Part shown: positions 45,978-56,746 of the stretch, piece by piece
How positions within the stretch are numbered: position 1 is the stretch's first letter
Layout: each line of letters starts with the position of its first letter
From: Aphanizomenon flos-aquae FACHB-1287
GTDB lineage: Bacteria > Cyanobacteriota > Cyanobacteriia > Cyanobacteriales > Nostocaceae
Assembly (NCBI RefSeq): GCF_014698755.1
Contig: NZ_JACJTO010000007.1
Location: forward strand, 1-64,000
Length of the DNA stretch: 64,000 nt
Reading direction: 5' to 3'
The notes under the pieces: generated by a model
Database searches by the model: none
What the model saw: only the letters and a program-made list of their open reading frames with translations
What the model was told of the DNA's origin: nothing
Made by a program: the position numbers and the translations under genes

Positions 45978-46619
45978 TTACTCGTTACGCTTACCTTGGG
46001 GATTTTCCCTTCCGGGTGAATTTTCAATTGCGGCTAAAGCGCCCGCTGCTCCTGCTAAAATATCCTGTTCTGTGCCACCTAAATAAAGTCTGCCAAAACT
46101 ACCAACAGCTTGAACCTCCAAAATATTAATTTGCGCTGCTTTTTCCGCTTCATTAGCTGCTAGTGCTGCATAAGCCGCTGGTTCAACTTCTAATACGTAT
46201 AGGGTTTGTCCTGCTAATAACAGTTGTCCCCGACGGCTACGGTTAATCAATTGGGTTTGATAAGCGTCAATATTGCGGATAATTTGGCTGGAAACCACAC
46301 GAGGTTTGAGACATTCCTCTTTTTTCACACCTAAAAACGCTAAAATCGCATCTCCAGCGGCTCGTGTTTCCCCTTGAGAACCAGAATGCACCTCTAAAAG
46401 TCCGTATAGTCGTTCTACTACTTGCACTCCAGGACGGACAGAAGCGGATTTTAGGGCTACGTCCGTAATTTTATTGATTTCGATACCAGGAGAAATTTCA
46501 ATCCACAGAGATGTATCCCCCGGTAACGGTAAGAAACCCTGGGCCACTGTTCCCATGTATGCGGCGTGTTGAGGTTGTAGATTGTCTAGAAATACGAAAC
46601 TGCGTAATTCTATACCCAA
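45978..46619 (-). CDS. ccmP: Carboxysome shell protein CcmP (tandem BMC)
   Basis: The 213-residue protein contains two bacterial-microcompartment domains (about 5-100 and 110-205) and reads [20 protein letters not shown] at the start, the signature of CcmP. CcmP forms trimers and double-stacked pores that are thought to gate larger metabolites such as 3-phosphoglycerate and RuBP in beta-carboxysomes. The start is TTG 46619, since no in-frame ATG precedes the conserved region. It is away from the main ccm operon, as in other cyanobacteria. The pentapeptide gene follows by 17 bp. Confidence 0.92.
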   Translation of the reverse strand: MGIELRSFVFLDNLQPQHAAYMGTVAQGFLPLPGDTSLWIEISPGIEINKITDVALKSASVRPGVQVVERLYGLLEVHSGSQGETRAAGDAILAFLGVKKEECLKPRVVSSQIIRNIDAYQTQLINRSRRGQLLLAGQTLYVLEVEPAAYAALAANEAEKAAQINILEVQAVGSFGRLYLGGTEQDILAGAAGALAAIENSPGRENPQGKRNE

Positions 46620-46663
46620 GGTCTTAATTCTCCAGTTATGAGGGTAAACGTCTTTGATTTAGA

Positions 46664-46691
46664 ACCTGGACTTCTCGAAGAAGTCGGGGAT
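46664..46691. repeat. Dispersed palindrome (GACTTCT-CGA-AGAAGTC)
   Basis: The 7-bp perfect stem GACTTCT/AGAAGTC with outer CCTG/CGGGGATC matches a palindrome very common between genes of Nostocales. It lies between ccmP and the acyltransferase gene. Confidence 0.6.
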
Positions 46692-46794
46692 CTGCAATAT
46701 ATGAGTTTACCGTTAAAGTGGACTGATTTGGTAATTGGTGTGCCTAGTGCTAGAATAAAAAACAGCCAATTACCCAGACGAATCTTGTAAAAAC

Positions 46795-47508
46795 CTAGCT
46801 TGAAGTTAATAGAGAGGAGTCTGTTTTAACAAGTTCTTTACCGTCTCGGGTTTTAATTACTCGTGCTGGTACGCCCACAGCTACGGAAAATGGGGGAATA
46901 TCTTTAGTGACAACAGCACCAGCACCTATCACACTACCTCTACCGATAGTGACACCATCCAAAACTTTCACTCCATCTCCTAGCCAACAGTCATCCTCAA
47001 TCACGATTCCCTGACTAGTAATGCCTTGGTATTTGATTAGCTGTGTTGGATCTGTAAAGTTGTGATTATTAGCATATATTCCAGTATGGGCTGCAATTAA
47101 ACAATGCTTGCCAATTGTAATATTTCCCGGGCCAGCAATACAAGCACTAGGTCCAATAAAAGTATCTTCACCAATGTGAATCTGAGTATTATCTAACGCC
47201 CCAATCACCACATTATGCTCAATCACAACTCCATTTTCTAGCTGAATTTTATTATTTTTGTGTCCTCTTCCATCTATACGAACTCCTTTGAAAATATAAG
47301 TTCCATTCCCAAGTTCAATAGCATCAGCACCGAGAAATTCAATGCCATCTTGAAGATAAACTGAGCTACCTATGCGCGAAAAAATAGCGTGATATAGAAA
47401 ATTGCGTAACTTTACACCACCAAAAATTGTGGGGATATCGCCAAGAAAAGTAGTTAAAAGAAGTTCTTGAAATCTTTTCAATCTTGATAAATGTTGTCCG
47501 TGATTCAT
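46795..47508 (-). CDS. Hexapeptide-repeat acyltransferase
   Basis: The 237-residue protein has a left-handed beta-helix from hexapeptide repeats (such as IGEDTFIGPSACIAGPGNIT and VIEDDCWLGDGVKVLDGVTI), a loop NNHNF with the catalytic His, and the end VAVGVPARVIK. It belongs to the O-acetyltransferase family that modifies surface sugars. The N-terminal 60 residues are an extra segment. Start ATG 47508. It is a single gene. Confidence 0.88.
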   Translation of the reverse strand: MNHGQHLSRLKRFQELLLTTFLGDIPTIFGGVKLRNFLYHAIFSRIGSSVYLQDGIEFLGADAIELGNGTYIFKGVRIDGRGHKNNKIQLENGVVIEHNVVIGALDNTQIHIGEDTFIGPSACIAGPGNITIGKHCLIAAHTGIYANNHNFTDPTQLIKYQGITSQGIVIEDDCWLGDGVKVLDGVTIGRGSVIGAGAVVTKDIPPFSVAVGVPARVIKTRDGKELVKTDSSLLTSS

Positions 47509-48635
47509 GACTTTATTAGTGCTAATTAAATTGTGATATTGGAGATTTATGGAATTATGAACTGCTCAAATAAAGACATCCCGTATTTGAATCTTGCTGT
47601 GTACCATATATATTCCTAAATCTGCATTTTGAGCAACAATGGAAAATAATATGGCTAATATGAAGTTTTTCAACCATTTGAAAAACCCAATGCAAGTTTT
47701 TTAAAGCTAAAAGCTATTAAATACAGGTATTATTTAATTGCTAGACATAATTCTAGAATTACAGCAGTTTGTAACTGTCTGTATTCGTTATATATGTATT
47801 ACTTGGAAATTAAAGGCAATACTTTTTATATTTGGAAATTAATAATAAATACTGAATTTTTATGCTTTAATGGAACATCAAACTTCTAACTATTGCTGCA
47901 TATAAGTTAGTCATTTGACAAGACATTATAATTCAGATATTCAATTACCAAATATCAAAGTATTTATTTCAATTCAATTACATCTATTTATATTACGCTG
48001 CAATAGGCGTAAAATTTGTTCACTACCATCCAGATGTAATTGTTGAATTATTCATTAAATTTCCCAGTAAGTACAATCACTTCAAATTAAGGGGGAGTGT
48101 CTCCAACTTCCGCCATCACATTAAAATTAATCATCGGAGCAAACAAATAAATACTTCCCCGATTACTATAACGGCTTACTTGCAGCCAATTTTTAGAATC
48201 TGCCGCTGTTGTAATCATAGTATGTCAATAAAATTTACTTATGCACTCTTCTTATAAAACGACTTGATAGTGACATAAATAATGTCCTTCTACTATCATA
48301 AAAGAAAGTTGCAAAAAAAAATATAAAGTAATAATAAAGTTTCTACATAAATTATGAAGATTTAAAAGTCAACATTATTTTATACTTAGTACAAGTAAAG
48401 CCTGTATACTCTATAGGACATAAGTATAAATAATAATTACGAAAAAATGAGGTATTGATTATTGCTGTAGTTTGGGATTTATTAGCCCAATTTAATCTAA
48501 TTAAAAGTAAAAACTGTATCTATAATTACAACTTTAATTTTCCAAAATATACCTTTCATTACAGCTTTAAAAAAGAATTATAGCGAGAATGGGATCTAAA
48601 GAAATGATTGTTTATTTATTTGCTCTTGTGAAATA
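47509..48635. other. 1.1-kb region upstream of flv3 without a clear gene
   Basis: Very AT-rich DNA. The only protein-like frame is the 43-codon minus-strand frame at 48087-48218. The region upstream of flv3 (48300-48635) should hold its promoter and possibly regulatory sites; no certain NtcA or heterocyst-type site was found. No tRNA was found. Confidence 0.5.
48087..48218 (-). pseudogene. 43-codon gene fragment
   Basis: ATG 48218 opens MITTAADSKNWLQVSRYSNR and ends with PMINFNVMAEVGDTPP. The composition looks like real protein, but no family was recognised and 43 codons would be very short. I suspect it is the remains of a larger gene in a decaying region. Confidence 0.35.
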
Positions 48636-50354
48636 ATGGTAGCTATCTCAGAGAACATTCAGAACCGATTAACTATACAAACTGTAGAAATTGCCCCTAA
48701 CACCACTGCGATTCGTTCTCTTGATTGGGATCGTGATCGTTTTGATATTGAATTTGGTTTACAAAATGGTACGACCTATAATTCATATTTAATTAGAGGT
48801 GAACAAACAGTTTTAATTGATACTTCTCACCAAAAGTTTCGTGATCTTTATTTAGATACTCTCAAGAGTTTAGTTAATCCTAAAACTATTGATTATATAA
48901 TTGTTAGTCATACTGAACCTGATCATAGTGGTTTGGTAGAAGATGTTTTACAGTTAGCTCCTAGAGCCACTGTTTTAGCTTCTAAAGTAGCTTTACAATT
49001 TTTAGAAGGTTTAGTACATGAACCTTTTTCTAAGCGAATTGTCAAAAGTGGCGATCGCATTAAAATAGGTCAAGATCATGAAATGGAATTTGTCAGTGCG
49101 CCCAATTTACACTGGCCAGATACTATTTTTAGCTTTGATCGTCGAACCCAAATTCTCTACACTTGTGATGCGTTCGGAATGCACTTTTGTGATGATCGCA
49201 CTTTCGACGAAGATCTAGAAGCAATTGAAGCTGATTTCCGCTTTTATTATGATTGTTTAATGGGTCCAAATGCTCGTTCTTTGTTAAATGCAATGAAGAG
49301 AATGGGTGAACTTGGTAAAATTAAAATTATTGCTAATGGACACGGACCATTACTACATCATAACCTCGATATTCTGACTGAATATTATCACAATTGGAGT
49401 CAAAAACAAACGAAAACAGAAACTACTGTTGGTTTATTTTATGTCTCTGGTTATGGATATAGCGATCGCTTAGGACACGCAATTGGTGATGGTTTACAAA
49501 AGGCTGGTGTGGGTGTGGAAGTATTAGATCTCAGCACCGCAGAAAGCCAAGAAATTCAAGAATTAGCCGGTCGAGCATCTGGTTTAATTGTGGGTATGCC
49601 TTCTACTAGTGCAGTTAAAGCACAAGCCGCAATTAGTTCTCTATTAGCTGTTGTCAAAAACAAACAAGTAGTTGGTTTATTTGAATCCTATGGAGGAAAT
49701 GATGAACCTATTGATACTCTCAGACGCAAGTTTATCGACTTAGGAATTAAAGAAGCTTTCTCTGCTATTCGTATTAAAGAAACTCCTACAGATTTCACCT
49801 ATCAACAATTTACAGAAGCCGGGATTGCTTTAGGACAATTATTAGTGCGGGAACGCAATATTAAACAAATCAAATCTCTCGACGTGAACATGGAAAAAGC
49901 GTTGGGAAGAATTAGTAATGGTTTGTATATTGTTACTGCAAAAAAAGGCGATATTAGTGGTGCAATGATTGCTTCTTGGGTAACACAAGCCAGTCTACAA
50001 CCTTTAGGTTTTACCATTGCTGTAGCTAAAGATCGGGCTTTAGATAATTTATTACAATTAGGCGATCGCTTTGTTCTCAATGTTCTTGAAGAAGGAAATT
50101 ATCAAGACCTGAAAAAGCATTTTCTCAAACGTTTAAATCCCGATGTTGATAGATTTGCAGAAGTAAAAACCCAAATTGCTAAAAACGGTTCACCGATTCT
50201 TACCGACGCTCTCGCATACATGGAATGTGAAGTAGTTAATAGTATGGAATGTAGTGATCATTGGATTTTATACTGCACAATTGCAGATGGAAAAGTTTCT
50301 AAACCAGATGGTATTACCGCAGTTCGTCATCGCAAAGTCGGGAATTATTATTAA
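48636..50354 (+). CDS. flv3: Flavodiiron protein Flv3-like (diflavin A-type)
   Basis: The 572-residue protein has a beta-lactamase-like diiron domain with canonical ligands H92-x-E94-x-D96-H97 (SHTEPDHSG), HWPD, CDAFGMH and NGHGP, then a flavodoxin-like domain (about 265-405) and a C-terminal NAD(P)H:flavin oxidoreductase domain. Cyanobacterial Flv1/Flv3 reduce oxygen to water from photosystem I acceptors. The canonical diiron site identifies it as the Flv3 type. It is followed by flv1 on the same strand, as in the heterocyst-specific flv3B-flv1B pair of Anabaena. Start ATG 48636. Confidence 0.88.
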   Translation: MVAISENIQNRLTIQTVEIAPNTTAIRSLDWDRDRFDIEFGLQNGTTYNSYLIRGEQTVLIDTSHQKFRDLYLDTLKSLVNPKTIDYIIVSHTEPDHSGLVEDVLQLAPRATVLASKVALQFLEGLVHEPFSKRIVKSGDRIKIGQDHEMEFVSAPNLHWPDTIFSFDRRTQILYTCDAFGMHFCDDRTFDEDLEAIEADFRFYYDCLMGPNARSLLNAMKRMGELGKIKIIANGHGPLLHHNLDILTEYYHNWSQKQTKTETTVGLFYVSGYGYSDRLGHAIGDGLQKAGVGVEVLDLSTAESQEIQELAGRASGLIVGMPSTSAVKAQAAISSLLAVVKNKQVVGLFESYGGNDEPIDTLRRKFIDLGIKEAFSAIRIKETPTDFTYQQFTEAGIALGQLLVRERNIKQIKSLDVNMEKALGRISNGLYIVTAKKGDISGAMIASWVTQASLQPLGFTIAVAKDRALDNLLQLGDRFVLNVLEEGNYQDLKKHFLKRLNPDVDRFAEVKTQIAKNGSPILTDALAYMECEVVNSMECSDHWILYCTIADGKVSKPDGITAVRHRKVGNYY

Positions 50355-50495
50355 TTGGTGATTGGTGATTGGTGATTGGTGATTGGTACTTGGTGATTGG
50401 TGATTGGTGATTACTCCCTTCTCTACCTATTACCTATTACCTATTACCCATTACCCATTACCCATTACCCATTACCCATTACCCATTACCTATTC
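50355..50495. repeat. Opposed heptamer repeats between flv3 and flv1
   Basis: TTGGTGA units (50355-50412) are followed by TATTACC and CATTACC units (50427-50492). The two blocks are in near-inverted sense, so a long weak hairpin is possible between the two genes. Confidence 0.85.
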
Positions 50496-50529
50496 CCTAA
50501 TTATTAACTAACCATCTTTCATAATAACT

Positions 50530-52326
50530 ATGACACTTCCAGATTCATTCTCTAACGCTGTTGAATCAGCTAAAAATTGGGTTTCTCAAGTTTTTTCTTC
50601 CCAACAAATATCTATGAGCAATTCCCGACCCAGAGACGTACAGATATTACCGATTGCTACTAATACAAAAGTGATGAGATCGCGTAGCAAATCACGTCTT
50701 CGATTTGAAATTGAATATGCTTTAGAAAGGGGAACTACTTCTAATAGTTATTTAATAGAGGCCGATAAAACTGTTATAACAGACCCTCCAGCGGAAGGAT
50801 TTACAGAAATTTATCTAGAAGCATTACAGAAAACTATTAATGTTCAAAAGTTGGATTATGTGATTTTGGGACATTTTAACCCCAATCGCATTCCCACTTT
50901 AAAAGCAATTTTAGCACTAGCGCCACAAATCACTTTTGTTTGTTCTCTTCCTGCTGCGAATAATTTACGCGTTGCTTTCACAGACCAAGATATCAAAGTA
51001 TTAGTTATGCGGGGGAAGGAAACCCTAGATTTAGGTAAAGGTCATATTTTGAAATTCTTACCTACTCCTAGTCCGCGTTGGCCGGAAGCACTTTGTACTT
51101 ATGACCAACAAACCCAAATTCTCTTTACAGATAAACTTTTTGGCGCACATATCTGTGGTGAAGAAGTATTTGATGATCATTGGGAAACTTTCAAAGAAGA
51201 CCAACGTTATTACTTTAATTGCCTCATGGCTCCTCATGCAACCCATGTTGAGTCAACTTTGGAAAAGATCTCTGATTTACAGGTGAGAATGTATGCTGTC
51301 GGTCATGGACCCTTGGTACGCACTAGTTTAATCGAACTAACTAAATTATACAGTGAGTGGAGTCGCGCTCAAAAAGATCGAGAAATATCCGTAGCGCTAC
51401 TTTACGCTTCCGCCTATGGTAACACCGCTACCCTTGCACAAGCCATGGCTTTAGGATTAACTAAAGGAGGTGTTGCGGTGAAATCTGTAAACTGTGAATT
51501 TGCTTCTGCTGAGGAAATCCGCACCAGTTTGGAACAAGCAGACGGTTTTATCATTGGGACTCCCACTATCGGTGGTCACGCACCCACACCTATTCATACC
51601 GCTTTAGGAATTGTTCTTTCTACGGGTGATAATACTAAACCTGCGGGAGTATTTGGTTCTTATGGTTGGAGTGGTGAAGCTTTAGACTTGGTAGAATGTA
51701 AACTCCGAGACGCGGGTTATCGTTTTGGTTTTGATACCTTGAAAGTCAAATTTAAACCAGATGAAGTAACTCTTAAATATTGCGAAGAGGTCGGTACAGA
51801 CTTTGCTCAAAGTTTGCGAAAAGCCAAAAAAGTGCGTGTTCCTCAACAAGCCGCAACTCCCACAGAACAAGCTGTAGGCCGGATTATTGGTTCTATCTGT
51901 GTAATTACCGCCAAACAAGGAGAATTTTCTACCGGGATGATGGGAGCTTGGGTGTCTCAGGCTACTTTTAATCCACCGGGAATTACTGTAGCGATCGCCA
52001 AAGATCGCGCGGTTGAATCTTTATTGTATCCTGGTGGTAAATTTGTCCTCAATATTCTTCCTGAGGGTATTCACTTGGAATATATGAAACATTTCCGCAA
52101 GAGTTTCCAACCGGGAGAAGATAGATTTGCTAATTTTCCGAGAATAGAAGCGGACAATGGTTGTACAGTTTTGACAGAAGCTTGTGCATATCTAGAATGT
52201 TTAGTACAGCAGCGTCTAGAATGCGGTGATCATTGGGTAATATACGCAATTGTAGATAATGGTAAATTACTTAAACCTGATGCTGTGACTGCAATTAACC
52301 ACCGGAAAACAGGCTCATATTATTAA
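50530..52326 (+). CDS. flv1: Flavodiiron protein Flv1-like, non-canonical metal site
   Basis: The 598-residue protein has the three-domain plan of its neighbour, but the metal ligands are changed: GHFNPNR (H115, N117, N119, R120), RWPE in place of HWPD, and TDKLFGAH in place of CDAFGMH. Only the last His (GHGP) is kept. Altered ligands are the known feature of Flv1/Flv2 types, which work as heterodimers with Flv3/Flv4. Start ATG 50530. The stop is at 52324-52326. Confidence 0.87.
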   Translation: MTLPDSFSNAVESAKNWVSQVFSSQQISMSNSRPRDVQILPIATNTKVMRSRSKSRLRFEIEYALERGTTSNSYLIEADKTVITDPPAEGFTEIYLEALQKTINVQKLDYVILGHFNPNRIPTLKAILALAPQITFVCSLPAANNLRVAFTDQDIKVLVMRGKETLDLGKGHILKFLPTPSPRWPEALCTYDQQTQILFTDKLFGAHICGEEVFDDHWETFKEDQRYYFNCLMAPHATHVESTLEKISDLQVRMYAVGHGPLVRTSLIELTKLYSEWSRAQKDREISVALLYASAYGNTATLAQAMALGLTKGGVAVKSVNCEFASAEEIRTSLEQADGFIIGTPTIGGHAPTPIHTALGIVLSTGDNTKPAGVFGSYGWSGEALDLVECKLRDAGYRFGFDTLKVKFKPDEVTLKYCEEVGTDFAQSLRKAKKVRVPQQAATPTEQAVGRIIGSICVITAKQGEFSTGMMGAWVSQATFNPPGITVAIAKDRAVESLLYPGGKFVLNILPEGIHLEYMKHFRKSFQPGEDRFANFPRIEADNGCTVLTEACAYLECLVQQRLECGDHWVIYAIVDNGKLLKPDAVTAINHRKTGSYY

Positions 52327-52374
52327 GGATACATCAAGCGATCGCAAATTAGTAAAAATGCGATTGCTTTCTTT

Positions 52375-53613
52375 TTACATGGATTGACTCAAGAATAAAA
52401 ATCCTACTTGTAATAACCCAACTACAAACCCTAAAACACCACCTAAAGTAACAATTGCTTGTAATTCATTTTTGACAATTCCCTCAATTGCTGCTTCTAA
52501 TTCAGCGGGGGAAGTGGCTTTTACTCGTTCTACAATCACTTGATCTATAGATAAAATTGGAATTGCTTGAGCGACAATCATTTCTAAATCTTTTTCTAAA
52601 TACTTCTCTAAAATTAATGCTAAATCCCGCGCAACAACTTCTAAGGAAGTATTAACCACAGTTGAACTACTTAACCGATTTAGTAATACAATGGAAATTC
52701 TTTCCCAATCAGCAGATTTTGTTAATTCTTTGAGCAAACTACTACCACTATTTTGTAGATATTGACGCACACTATCTCTAATAGTTTTTCGCAGTTGACG
52801 CACAGTACCAACTGGGAGATTTTGCAAAGATAAATTTTGTAATAATTCTTTCAAGCGATCGCGCATTTTTAGTTCTTTAATTAACTCTTGTAATCTTTGA
52901 TTACTTGCTTCTTTTTCATCTAGACAAAATGTCCGCAACCGAGTTAGAGTATTCTTTAAACCAAACAAATTTGCAACTACCCAATAAGTACCACTGGTTT
53001 TTTCTCGAAAGCTTTCATCAATAGTTTGAATTGTCCGATCTGTTAGAAAATCAATTATAATTTGTCGTAATTTATCTGGAGGTAAAATTGCCTCTAATAA
53101 CCAATCAGCTAACCGATTAGATTGTTCTTGAGTTAGTTGAAACTCTAGCAATATCTGATCAAATATTTGATTAATTTGTGTTTCTAAAAATGTCTCCTGT
53201 CGCGCTAAAACTTTCAAGAGACGGGGTAAGGACTCACCTAATAAATCCCGCAAAATCCCTGCCAAAATTTTAGTGCTACGAGGGTTTTTATCACCTTTGA
53301 CTTGATCAACTACTAGACGTAATAACCAGAAAATTCCTCCTTGCATTCGTTCAGGTTGTAGGAGTTTCCGCGCCAGATTTTGCATTTCTTCTGGAGTCAG
53401 TAACGATTTCATAATCGCATTAGCAATATTCTGTCCTAACCGTTCCTGATTACTAGGAATTAAACCAGGAGTAAACGGTACTTTTCGTCCAAAAATATAA
53501 AGAACTTTGTAGGGACGAAATAACATTTTTATGGCTATATCGTTTGTGTAATAGCCAATTAATCCACCTAGAATTGGAGGTGATATATATAATAAAATTC
53601 GAGACAAATCCAC
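52375..53613 (-). CDS. DUF445 family membrane protein
   Basis: The 412-residue protein has N-terminal and C-terminal membrane helices ([16 protein letters not shown] and [12 protein letters not shown]) and a long helical middle. The [12 protein letters not shown] and [11 protein letters not shown] segments are typical of DUF445 (YheB-like). The function is unknown. It starts with GTG 53613. It is convergent with flv1, with a gap of 48 bp. Confidence 0.85.
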   Translation of the reverse strand: MDLSRILLYISPPILGGLIGYYTNDIAIKMLFRPYKVLYIFGRKVPFTPGLIPSNQERLGQNIANAIMKSLLTPEEMQNLARKLLQPERMQGGIFWLLRLVVDQVKGDKNPRSTKILAGILRDLLGESLPRLLKVLARQETFLETQINQIFDQILLEFQLTQEQSNRLADWLLEAILPPDKLRQIIIDFLTDRTIQTIDESFREKTSGTYWVVANLFGLKNTLTRLRTFCLDEKEASNQRLQELIKELKMRDRLKELLQNLSLQNLPVGTVRQLRKTIRDSVRQYLQNSGSSLLKELTKSADWERISIVLLNRLSSSTVVNTSLEVVARDLALILEKYLEKDLEMIVAQAIPILSIDQVIVERVKATSPAELEAAIEGIVKNELQAIVTLGGVLGFVVGLLQVGFLFLSQSM

Positions 53614-53789
53614 AGGCTTTTGGATTGGTTAATGGGTAATTTGTAATTCGTAATTCGTAATTGTCATGGGTGAAATCAGGGATATCAAAAAAATTTTTAT
53701 TTTGTTTATATCCTCGTTGAAATCACTAATCACTGTTCCGACTTTCGGTTAAATATCCGCTGATATTCATAGTGAAAGACAATTACTAA

Positions 53790-54479
53790 TCACCTAATTA
53801 CTACTAATACTCCCATCATATCGTTAGCAATGGGATAGTGTGTAACATCCACAAAACCAGCTTGACACGCTAACTCTATTTGCTCCTTCCCACTGGGAAA
53901 ACGGTCTAAACTAGGGCTAATATAAGCATATTCATCTTTTAAGCCTAGATTGGTAGCGATGGGAACTACAAGATTATCTAAATACCATTGTTGCACAGCG
54001 CGGAACTGTTGATTACTAGGACGATGAAAGTCCAAAATTGCAGCTTTTGCTCCTGGTTTGAGAACACGGTGTATTTCTTGCAGACTACGAGGAATATCTT
54101 TAACATTTCTTAATCCATAGCCCATAGTCGCTGCATCAAAATAATTATCATCAAAGGGTAAATTTAGTACATCTGCTTCTATCCAGCTAATAGGCGGTTG
54201 GGGATGGTGATTTTTGCAGCGTTCTTGAGCAGTATCCAATAAGTTGGCTGAAAAATCAACCCCATAAATTTGCCCTGTCATTCCTACATGACGTGCTAAC
54301 CGAAAAGTTAAATCACCACTACCGCAGCATAAATCTAAGCTAGTATCACCAAGTTTGACCCCACTCCATTTGACTGTCATTTCTTTCCAAATTCGATGTT
54401 GTCCTAAACTTAAGCGGTCATTGAGTTGGTCATAAACAGGAGCAATACGGTTAAATATAGTGCGAACTTCGTTACTCAT
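53790..54479 (-). CDS. menG: 2-phytyl-1,4-naphthoquinone methyltransferase MenG (UbiE family)
   Basis: The last step of phylloquinone synthesis is methylation by this SAM-dependent enzyme. The 229-residue protein has the motif I region DLCCGSGDLTFRLA, GVDFSANLLD, and DAATMGYGLRNV, all typical of UbiE/MenG. Cyanobacteria use it for phylloquinone, needed in photosystem I. Start ATG 54479. Confidence 0.93.
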   Translation of the reverse strand: MSNEVRTIFNRIAPVYDQLNDRLSLGQHRIWKEMTVKWSGVKLGDTSLDLCCGSGDLTFRLARHVGMTGQIYGVDFSANLLDTAQERCKNHHPQPPISWIEADVLNLPFDDNYFDAATMGYGLRNVKDIPRSLQEIHRVLKPGAKAAILDFHRPSNQQFRAVQQWYLDNLVVPIATNLGLKDEYAYISPSLDRFPSGKEQIELACQAGFVDVTHYPIANDMMGVLVVIR

Positions 54480-54832
54480 TTTTTAGGGAATAGGGAATAA
54501 ATTAGTCTGTACTAGCTATTAAAATTTATTGGCAGGTTAAATCATAATTTTGACATAAATTGATCAGTTTTCCTTGAATCGGCTATGCTATCAGCAGCAA
54601 CTTTCCTATAAACCCAAGATATAAAGACACATATATTTTTCAAATGTATGAATGGACACTTATAATTACTGGTTGCAAATTTCTGGGATTTGGTATTGCG
54701 ATCGCTCCCCAAATTTCGCTACAATATCAAGGCTGTGGGTATGTTCAAAGTCGCTGAGGATCAAGCTACACTTTTATGAGCCACCCTGTGACACCCCAAT
54801 AACTAAGATTTTACAAAGAAAAGCGAAAAAAA
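54480..54832. other. Divergent region between menG and rplI
   Basis: 353 bp without a recognisable gene. It must hold the promoters of menG and of rplI-dnaB. A HIP1-like GCGATCGC is at about 54700. Confidence 0.5.
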
Positions 54833-55291
54833 ATGGCGAAACGTGTGCAATTAGTTTTAACAAAAGATGTGAACAAGCTAGGAAAACTCGGCGACCTAGT
54901 AGAAGTAGCCCCCGGTTATGCTCGTAATTACCTGATTCCCCAAAGTTTAGCTGCTCGTGCTACACCTGGTCTACTCAAACAAGTAGAACGACGACGGGAG
55001 AAGGAATATCAAAGACAATTAGAGCTTAAACAACAAGCAACAGAGCAGAAAACAGCTTTAGAAAATATTGCTGGTTTAAAAATTGCCAAGCAAGTTGGTG
55101 AAAATGAAGCTATTTTCGGTACTGTTACGACCCAAGATGTCGCAGATGCAATTCAAGCCGCAGCTAGTCTAGAAATAGATCGTCGTGGAATCACCATTCC
55201 CGATATTGGCAAATTGGGTACTTACAAAGCTGAAATTAAACTCCATGCTGAAGTAACAGCAGTCATTAATATTGAAGTCGTCTCTAACTAA
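54833..55291 (+). CDS. rplI: 50S ribosomal protein L9
   Basis: The 152-residue protein starts [21 protein letters not shown] and contains the conserved [13 protein letters not shown] of bL9, followed by the long helix ([18 protein letters not shown]) and the C-terminal domain. It is the ribosomal stalk protein that binds 23S rRNA. dnaB follows 91 bp downstream, the common rplI-dnaB order. Start ATG 54833. Confidence 0.97.
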   Translation: MAKRVQLVLTKDVNKLGKLGDLVEVAPGYARNYLIPQSLAARATPGLLKQVERRREKEYQRQLELKQQATEQKTALENIAGLKIAKQVGENEAIFGTVTTQDVADAIQAAASLEIDRRGITIPDIGKLGTYKAEIKLHAEVTAVINIEVVSN

Positions 55292-55382
55292 CGGTGACTT
55301 AATTAATCACCACAGATGGTATATCTGTGGTTATCAATTGGATAATTAGGTAAAATCCAAAAGCACCACGATTTCTAATTTT

Positions 55383-56741
55383 ATGGCTGAAGGACTAAGT
55401 TTTCAAAGTGATGGTAGTAATCGTCTACCACCTCAAAACATCGAGGCAGAAGAAGCGATTTTAGGAGGTATTCTACTAGATCCAGAGGCAATTGGTCGAG
55501 TCAGCGATCGCCTAGTTCCCGAAGCTTTTTATATTAGTGCCCATACAACTATCTATCAAGCTGCCCTCCGTCTGCATATCCAGCAAAAACCGACTGATTT
55601 ACTTTCCATTACTAGTTGGTTGACGGATAATGATCAATTAACGCAAATTGGTGGTAGAAATAAATTAGCAACATTAGTAGAACGCACGGTTTCAGCGGTA
55701 AATATTGATGCCTTGGCAGGGTTAGTGATGGAAAAATACCTGCGACGACAATTAATTAAAGCAGGTAATGAAATTGTCCATCTTGGTTTTGAAACAGAAA
55801 CGGAATTACCAATAGTTCTGGACAATGCTGAACAAAAAGTTTTTAACGTCACTCAACAAAAAACCCAATCAGGATTAGTTCATATTGGTGACACCTTAAC
55901 TAATACTTATGAAGACATAGAAACTCGTCATCAAGGTATCGCATTACCGGGAATACCCTGTGGTTTTTACGATTTAGATGCTATGACCAGCGGTTTTCAG
56001 CGTTCTGATTTAATTATCATCGCTGGCAGACCGTCAATGGGCAAGACGGCGTTTTGCTTAAATCTAGCTCATAATATTGCAGCGGGCTATCAATTACCAG
56101 TTGCGGTTTTTAGTTTAGAAATGTCTAAAGAACAGCTAGTACAAAGACTATTAGCGAGTGAAGCCGGAATTGAAAGTAGTTATTTAAGAAGTGGTCGCAT
56201 TAGTCAAACTCAATGGGACCCATTACTTCGCGCTATTAATAGGCTTTCAGAAACCCCTATTTTTATTGATGATACGTCAAATATTACAGTCACACAAATG
56301 CGAAGTCAAGCGCGACGACTGCAAGCCGAACAAAGTAAAAACTTAGGATTAATAGTAATTGATTACTTGCAATTAATGGAAGGTAGTAGTGATAATCGTG
56401 TGCAAGAATTATCGAGAATTACCCGTTCTTTAAAAGGTTTAGCAAGAGAATTATCTGTACCAATAATTGCGTTATCACAGTTAAGTCGTGGTGTGGAAGC
56501 AAGAACTAATAAACGCCCAATGTTATCTGATTTGAGAGAATCAGGTTCAATCGAACAAGATGCGGATATAGTTATGATGTTATATCGTGATGAATATTAT
56601 TCACCAGATACTCCAGATAGAGGAATTGCAGAAGTAATAATCGCTAAACATCGCAATGGACCAACAGGAACAATTAAACTATTATTTGATCCACAATTTA
56701 CAAAATTCAAAAATCTCGCTAAACCAAACAATAATTGGTAA
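55383..56741 (+). CDS. dnaB: Replicative DNA helicase DnaB
   Basis: The 452-residue protein has the N-terminal DnaG-binding domain (about 15-120) and the RecA-like helicase domain with Walker A GRPSMGKT, Walker B LIVIDYLQLM and motif QLSRGVE. No intein is inserted, unlike many cyanobacterial dnaB genes. It unwinds DNA at the fork. The next gene begins 5 bp after its stop. Start ATG 55383. Confidence 0.97.
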   Translation: MAEGLSFQSDGSNRLPPQNIEAEEAILGGILLDPEAIGRVSDRLVPEAFYISAHTTIYQAALRLHIQQKPTDLLSITSWLTDNDQLTQIGGRNKLATLVERTVSAVNIDALAGLVMEKYLRRQLIKAGNEIVHLGFETETELPIVLDNAEQKVFNVTQQKTQSGLVHIGDTLTNTYEDIETRHQGIALPGIPCGFYDLDAMTSGFQRSDLIIIAGRPSMGKTAFCLNLAHNIAAGYQLPVAVFSLEMSKEQLVQRLLASEAGIESSYLRSGRISQTQWDPLLRAINRLSETPIFIDDTSNITVTQMRSQARRLQAEQSKNLGLIVIDYLQLMEGSSDNRVQELSRITRSLKGLARELSVPIIALSQLSRGVEARTNKRPMLSDLRESGSIEQDADIVMMLYRDEYYSPDTPDRGIAEVIIAKHRNGPTGTIKLLFDPQFTKFKNLAKPNNNW

Positions 56742-56746
56742 GTAAT

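Noticed and set aside
56735-56746. TTG start for dacB overlapping dnaB
   Set aside because: ATG 56747 starts the signal peptide and leaves a normal 5-bp gap.
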